Of a stretch of 10,515 nt of DNA, positions 6,294 through 10,515 are shown piece by piece. How positions within the stretch are numbered: the stretch's first letter is position 1; each line of letters begins with the position of its first letter. The stretch lies in NCBI RefSeq assembly GCF_000611645.1, contig NW_014012628.1:8902-19416 (forward strand). Direction: 5' to 3'. The translations under genes and the position numbers were made by a program. The notes under the pieces were generated by a model. That model saw only the letters and a list, made by a program, of their open reading frames with translations. It was not told where the DNA came from and searched no databases. The DNA comes from Monoraphidium neglectum (taxonomy: Eukaryota; Chlorophyta; Chlorophyceae; Sphaeropleales; Selenastraceae).

Positions 6294-9200
6294 CAAGTCC
6301 CCGCTGATGCGCCTGCACCCTGTGCGGACGATGGGGCGCGTCAACTCTTCCTACAACGTCGCTCAGGACTACTGGCATATTGAGACCAACCACACCTTCC
6401 CCGAGGTCACCGACCACCGCAAGGGGCAACTGAAAAGGGGCGATGGTGGCGCCGGCGACCGCAGCTGCTGGGTGGTGGCGCAGGACCATGTCGAGCCCTA
6501 CAGTGATTTCTTCGCCCCCAGGGGCACGCCGGCGCAGGTGCGGTTGCCACGTCCTCCGCAAACGCCTGGTCGGCGGTGAGAAGCGCATGCACTCGCCACT
6601 CGCTCAGGCGTGGTGGGATGCATGTGGCACTCTGCACCTGCCGGGCGACTCGGTCCCTAGACTTCCAAGGCATCTTGGCTAGCGGGCAGGAGAAGGCATG
6701 CCCGCTACCATTCCCGCCACCTCCACTCGCAGCCGTACCCCGGCGGCGCCCCGCGTTTTGCCTGGCGCTGGCACGGCCGCATCAGCCTCCAGCTCTTCAA
6801 CTCTGTGCCCTTCGTCCTGCGTAATCGCTTCGGCTGCAACCACTGCACACTCGTGCTGCGCTACAAAGTGTTTGGCGGCCGGCTCTACACGGACACCAAC
6901 CGCAGGTGCTTGGGACAGAGGCCAAGCGTGCCACGCCCAGGGCGGACGACCGACCCACCCTTTCCTTGTCCAGCTTGCGGCCACTTGCTGGGTGCCTTCA
7001 ACCACTTGATTTGGTCCCTTTGCTGCTCCGCAGCCGCAGGATCATTCGGCAACAGCCTGGCATCTCAAGTTGCATTGGTTTGGTCCCCCCACACATTGAC
7101 AACAACACGTACGCGCCCTCTCACACGTGACCCACCCACACACCACAACGTATATGTACGTGCACATCATCACAAATACGATACCAGGCATCGTGACCTC
7201 TCTGGCCAAGAGAAGGAGGCTGAGCAGATAGAGGAGATGATGCTGGCAGCACTGCACCTCTTCAAGGTGTGGGCGCCGCTCGCGCCGCTCCCCTGCTGCC
7301 ACACACGGAACGTTAGCATTCCCTGCACCCCTGGCTGGCAACAGCCTGGCTAATGTATGCAGTGGCTTGTCTGCAGACCCTTGCTCTTGAAGCAGAATCT
7401 GGATGTCGCAACCCACGGCAGCCGCGTGCGAGATGCCCCGCCAACCCTGACTGGCACCCCCGGGCCCAGGTGCCAAATGCGGACGTGCTGGTGCACCTGG
7501 GAGATGGCGCCCCCGAGGGCCTGCCCCTGCTGCAGGTGCGAAGCACCCGCCACGCGCGCTGCCCTTTTGAAACACTGCCGCGTCTTGCAATGCGAGGCAG
7601 GCTGCTGCACCCTGCATACCGTAGTACGTGTGGCTCATGCGCAAACAAGCGGCTGCTCCCGTGCGCCGTGCCGCCGCGCAGGCCAACATTGACCGCAGGT
7701 TTGAGAACGCCGGGTTTGCCATCCCCAAGCGCATGTGGGAGGACGCCCTTGGGCCGGAGCAGACGAGCGTGCTGCACGAGTGCCTCGAGGTGGGTTGGAC
7801 GGCGTAACGCGTCCTGCTTGTCGTTGTCTGCGATCCACATGCGGCTTGCCTTACATCGAATGCACTTAGTGGCTTCCCACCTCTCCACACGTGCAGCACA
7901 CCGTTCACCCTCTCCTCTCCCCTGGACGGTGCCAAGAGCGCTGGCCCTCTCTGCAAACACTACTTGTCGACCTAGTTCGCTCGCTGCACCACCACCACAA
8001 CGCAGACCCGCTACCCTCGCTCGGACAAGCGCGCTGCGCGTGTTGCGTGGCGCGGCACCAACACCGACGTCCACATCGACCCTACAGTCGAGTCCAACGC
8101 GCTGGATGTGGTTCGCGGCCGCCTGCACCTCATGGGGCGGTGGTACCCCGAAATCTTTGACACCCACATAGTAGGATGGGTGCAGTCAAAGTTCACAACG
8201 CAGGTGAGAGGGAGGGAGGGAGGCGGTAGCAAGTTTGAAGACAGGGTTTTAAGGCGGCAGCCATTCAGCTGTTTCGCCCTTGTTCAGTGTAGCAGCGACT
8301 TGCAGGCCGGCCTTTCAAAGGCACTCAGCAGGACTTGCAGGCTACGACTGCCTGCTGTGCATATTATTGAACGTGACACACTCTGCTGTCATTGCTGACC
8401 TCGGGCGCTGCGTCTCCTGTGCCCCAGTGCGTGGCTCAAGTCCTGCCGACGGGATCGCGCGTGCAGCTGGAGGATTTCAATAACTTTGCACTGATTGTTG
8501 ACGTCGACGGCAACGGCTGGAGCGACAGGATGCGGCTCCTCGCGCACTACAACACGCCCGTCCTGAAGCAGGCGAGCGCCGTCCCCGAGCAGGGTGACGA
8601 GGGCCGTCGGAGTTGAGAGTTGCCCAGGATTATGACCAGAGCAGGGTACTTTCCAGCAGCCGCCCTGCAATGCACCCAGGGTCGCCCTAGCCCGTCAGTT
8701 TGCTGCAGGCGCGGCCTGCCGATTGCCGGCTCACCCACCTGCCATAAACCTCCCCTCCCCCCTCGCGGCTAGGCCTCCAACCTGACAGGCTTTCACGAGC
8801 ACCTGCTGGCCCCCGGCCACACAGTGGAGCACTTCTCCAACTCCCTCCACGACCTGCCTGTCAGGGCGGAGGCGCTGCTGCAGGAATGGAAGAAGGACCC
8901 CACGCGGCTGTGGCGCACGGCAGGCGCGCCGGCGCGGCAGCGGGGGCGGTCCCGCGCGCTGACGGGCCCATGGATGCAAAGCCAGTTGCGGGGGCATGGC
9001 TGCTTTTTATCTATCCCAACTTGTTTTGATCTCATTATTTTGAAACCCAGACCAACAAAGCCAAACCAATAACGCACTATTGCTTGCACCTGCCGCCATC
9101 TGCACCAACACCGCCCTGCAGAGCAGCACCAGGGCGTGGCGGCGCAATCGCTCAACCAAGTCGCCCTGCCGGAGGCCATGGCGGCCGCCATAACCAAGGT

Positions 9201-9396
9201 CGCGGAGCTCAGCGACTGGCAGGTGGAGATGCAGCCGGGCTACGAGGAGGTGCCCTTCTCGCGCTGCTGCCACAGGTCAAGGGGGCTCCCGGTAGGATTT
9301 GTGGAGGCACTGCGGGGGACGTGGCCGGAAGGGCGCGCCGGCGGCGGCGGCGGTGGTGGCGACGGTGGCGGAAAGGCGGGTGCAAAGGCTGACTGA
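6217..9396 (+). CDS. GT90/CAP10-family glycosyltransferase, copy B
   Basis: Nine exons: 6217-6537, 6733-6905, 7188-7266, 7470-7535, 7682-7789, 8006-8203, 8428-8571, 8773-8923 and 9122-9396, giving 504 codons plus TGA. It is the tandem paralogue of copy A, with every intron at the same position and phase. A clear signal peptide covers residues 1-24, with likely cleavage after ASAALA. Diagnostic segments are VPNADVLVHLGD (192-203), WRGTNTD (264-270), LIVDVDGNGWSDR (337-349) followed by VLKQ (360-363), and the AEQHQ helix (413 on). By hand comparison with copy A, exon 3 matches 24/26 residues, exon 4 21/22, exon 8 47/50, but exon 2 only 40/57, and exon 1 is much less alike and eight codons shorter. 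The role is inferred as a lumenal UDP-sugar transferase, substrate unknown. The Gly-rich tail is about 20 residues, much shorter than in copy A. Nothing in the reading frame suggests a pseudogene. The uncertain points are the two GC donors. Confidence 0.88.
8204..8427 (+). other. Intron 6 of copy B with G-rich donor region
   Basis: GT-AG intron, phase 0. Its donor is followed at once by tandem GGGA units (8210-8223). This is a purine-rich, near-quadruplex sequence in the equivalent intron to the one holding a quadruplex motif in copy A. Confidence 0.6.
8572..8772 (+). other. Intron 7 of copy B, GC-AG type
   Basis: The exon ends CTGAAGCAG and the intron begins GCGAGC; the acceptor is GGCTAG. 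Phase 0, joining VLKQ to ASNLTGF exactly as in copy A. The nearest downstream GT donor would be out of frame. Confidence 0.72.
8924..9121 (+). other. Intron 8 of copy B, GC-AG type
   Basis: The exon ends ACGGCAG and the intron begins GCGCGC; the acceptor is CCCTGCAG. Phase 1, joining WRTA to EQHQG. If unspliced, the frame reads through to a stop at 9070-9072, removing the C-terminal helix of the enzyme. Confidence 0.65.
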
Positions 9397-9494
9397 GGAG
9401 GGGTGGGCCGCTGCCCGTGCTGCTGGCACACCAAGCGCTTGGTAGCAAGTGCCTCCATCCCATCATAAACCCTCAAAATGATTATTCCTTGCAC

Positions 9495-9564
9495 CAGTCA
9501 GTTGTTTCCCGCAAATGCACACTACAAACCAGTCAATTGTTTCTCTCAAATGCACACTACAAAC
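9495..9564. repeat. Tandem direct repeat, two 35-bp units
   Basis: Units 9495-9529 and 9530-9564 both begin CAGTCA and end GCACACTACAAAC, with three mismatches between them and the first three bases of a third unit following. It lies in the 3' UTR or spacer of copy B. Confidence 0.85.
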
Positions 9565-9635
9565 CAGGCAGCACGCATGCTACTGACTCTCTAATGCATA
9601 TGCACATGCCTCATGTACATTGTTTGATTTCTATG

Positions 9636-9640
9636 TTACA
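9636..9640 (-). terminator. Poly(A) signal TGTAA of the right-hand gene
   Basis: TTACA on the plus strand is TGTAA on the minus strand, about 95 nt past the stop codon at 9735. This supports that stop as the real end of the minus-strand gene. Confidence 0.45.
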
Positions 9641-9734
9641 TGGGTGCGTCCAAGCCGGGCCAGGCAGCTTCTGTGTCAGCAGCAACAGCTGCGACAGCCG
9701 CATCCCGCATGATTGGGGCAGGCGTGAACCCGTG

Positions 9735-10515
9735 TCAGTCCAGCCAGGCGCCGTGCTCTTGCGCCAGGTGTGCCAGGGCTGACGCCTCAACCCCAGGGTA
9801 CACCGCCCTCAGCTCCAGCACGCGCCCCAGCCCCTCCCACAGCCCAGGCGCCGCTGCGACCCCCGCCGCGCCGACCCCGCCGCCGTCGCCGGCCCGCTCC
9901 AGGCCCTGCAACGCCGCCGCGACCCGCGCGCCCGCCGCGGCGCCGACCGCGCGCTCCCCAACAGGCCGCAGCAGCGCGTCACCGGCCGCGGGCCCGAGCC
10001 GCGCGAGCGCCTCATCCAGCAGCTGCCCGCCATCCTCCGCCGTGGCCGCCTCCGCGAGCGGCAGCAAGCAGCAGCCCTGCGCGTACGCGCTCGGGCCGGG
10101 CCCGGCGCCGGCTCCTGCGTCTGTACCCGCTCGGCCGCCGCCGCAGATGCAGGCGGACGCAAAGCTGAAGGCCGCGTCGAGGCGCGGCTCGTCGCGTTTC
10201 TCAAGGGCCGCCGCCACGTCATCCCACAGGTCTATGCAGAACGCGGCCAGGCTGGTGTGCCACCCCGCGTCGTACAGCGCGGGGAGCAGCTGCTTGGCGG
10301 CTGCCGCCCAGGTGCGGCTGGTGATTTGGGGGAGGCCGTGAGGCGCGGCGGCGGCGGCGCCGCGAGCAGTGCGGCGGGGCTTGCGCCGCGGGAGGGCGGT
10401 TTCCTGCCCCTGCCCCTGCCCCTGCCCCTGACCTTGGTCCTGCTGCAGGTGGCCGTCCAGCTGCCGCTCGCCCTGCTGCCAGAGGGGCGCCGCGGGCTCC
10501 AGCCCCTCCCAAGGC
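9735..10515 (-). CDS. Unrecognised Ala-rich protein, C-terminal part
   Basis: One minus-strand frame is open from the right edge of the window to a stop at 9737-9735, about 259 residues, with no ATG in frame, so the start lies outside. From the N-terminal side it has a Gln/Trp-containing stretch, five QG dipeptides in a row (encoded at about 10430-10404), a basic segment (PRRKPRRTAR), then a predicted mainly helical region beginning HGLPQITSRTWAAAAK and including WHTSLAAFCIDLWDDV. The later half is Ala/Gly-rich with amphipathic helices. Trp, Phe, Cys and Asp are well distributed in the middle section, which argues for a folded protein and not a shadow of the opposite strand. A HEAT-like helical repeat protein is conceivable but I cannot support a family. 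It converges on copy B. Confidence 0.5.
   Translation of the reverse strand, partial: PWEGLEPAAPLWQQGERQLDGHLQQDQGQGQGQGQGQETALPRRKPRRTARGAAAAAPHGLPQITSRTWAAAAKQLLPALYDAGWHTSLAAFCIDLWDDVAAALEKRDEPRLDAAFSFASACICGGGRAGTDAGAGAGPGPSAYAQGCCLLPLAEAATAEDGGQLLDEALARLGPAAGDALLRPVGERAVGAAAGARVAAALQGLERAGDGGGVGAAGVAAAPGLWEGLGRVLELRAVYPGVEASALAHLAQEHGAWLD

Larger units (their letters stand above)
9397..9734. other. Convergent intergenic spacer
   Basis: The 3' ends of copy B (plus) and the right-hand gene (minus) face each other across 338 bp. It holds the 35-bp tandem repeat and a minus-strand TGTAA. No plus-strand TGTAA was found for copy B, so its poly(A) signal must be a variant. Confidence 0.6.

Noticed and set aside
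6538..6732. Alternative exon 1/2 junction in copy B using the GTGAGA donor at 6576 and an upstream acceptor, adding 27 residues.
   Set aside because: It keeps frame in copy B but no matching combination exists in copy A, while the simple junction is phase 0 in both.
7042..8167. Long open frames of 270-300 codons on both strands across copy B exons 3-6.
   Set aside because: They are shadows of the GC-rich exons and introns of copy B; the spliced frame gives conserved GT90 motifs and identical exon lengths in copy A, these do not.
1531..9396. Direct repeat of 3.2-3.4 kb as a mobile element.
   Set aside because: Each copy is a complete nine-exon gene; I saw no terminal repeats, target duplications or transposition genes at the edges, so ordinary tandem gene duplication is enough.
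9640..10341. 233-codon plus-strand frame opposite the right-hand gene.
   Set aside because: Almost entirely Ala, Ser and Pro, as expected for the complement of a GC-rich coding strand, and no motif; the minus frame is more protein-like and has a poly(A) signal in place.

Overview
This looks like nuclear DNA of a GC-rich, intron-rich eukaryote, most likely a chlorophyte green alga. The support is: coding exons of 66-345 bp separated by introns of about 150-310 bp; splice donors almost all of the form AG|GTG; heavy Ala/Gly/Pro coding bias with G or C at third codon positions; low-complexity inserts inside conserved proteins; and TGTAA, the usual green-algal poly(A) signal, behind two of the genes. 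There are no bacterial features such as operons or Shine-Dalgarno sites. Simple open reading frames are mostly misleading here, so the gene models below were built by joining exons at splice sites and checking that every junction keeps frame.

Layout. (1) 168-1237, minus strand: 5' part of a METTL2/6/8 (Trm140-like) methyltransferase in two exons, running off the left edge through an intron. (2) 1238-1530: short head-to-head promoter region shared with the next gene. (3) 1531-4949, plus: nine-exon GT90/CAP10-family glycosyltransferase, copy A (535 aa). (4) 4950-6216: 1.27 kb intergenic stretch with a 3' UTR, a GT-rich tract and an AT-rich promoter-like stretch for copy B. (5) 6217-9396, plus: nine-exon GT90/CAP10 paralogue, copy B (504 aa). 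(6) 9397-9734: convergent intergenic spacer with a 35-bp tandem repeat. (7) 9735-10515, minus: C-terminal part of an unrecognised Ala-rich protein that continues past the right edge.

The central content is the tandem pair. All eight introns sit at identical positions and phases (0,2,0,0,0,0,0,1). Six internal exons (2, 3, 4, 5, 7 and 8) have exactly the same length in both copies, and both spliced frames close without a gap. Both proteins begin with a signal peptide, so they should act in the secretory pathway as lumenal or secreted sugar transferases. The last two introns of each copy appear to be GC-AG rather than GT-AG introns, at the same positions in both copies. The first 66 bp of intron 8 are almost as conserved between copies as exon sequence.

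I found no mobile element, CRISPR array, tRNA or rRNA. I do not see a clearly new multi-gene system. The most unusual signals are the paired non-canonical introns, the coding-like conservation inside intron 8, the GCATGC hairpin cluster in intron 1 of copy A, and the palindromes next to the start of copy B.
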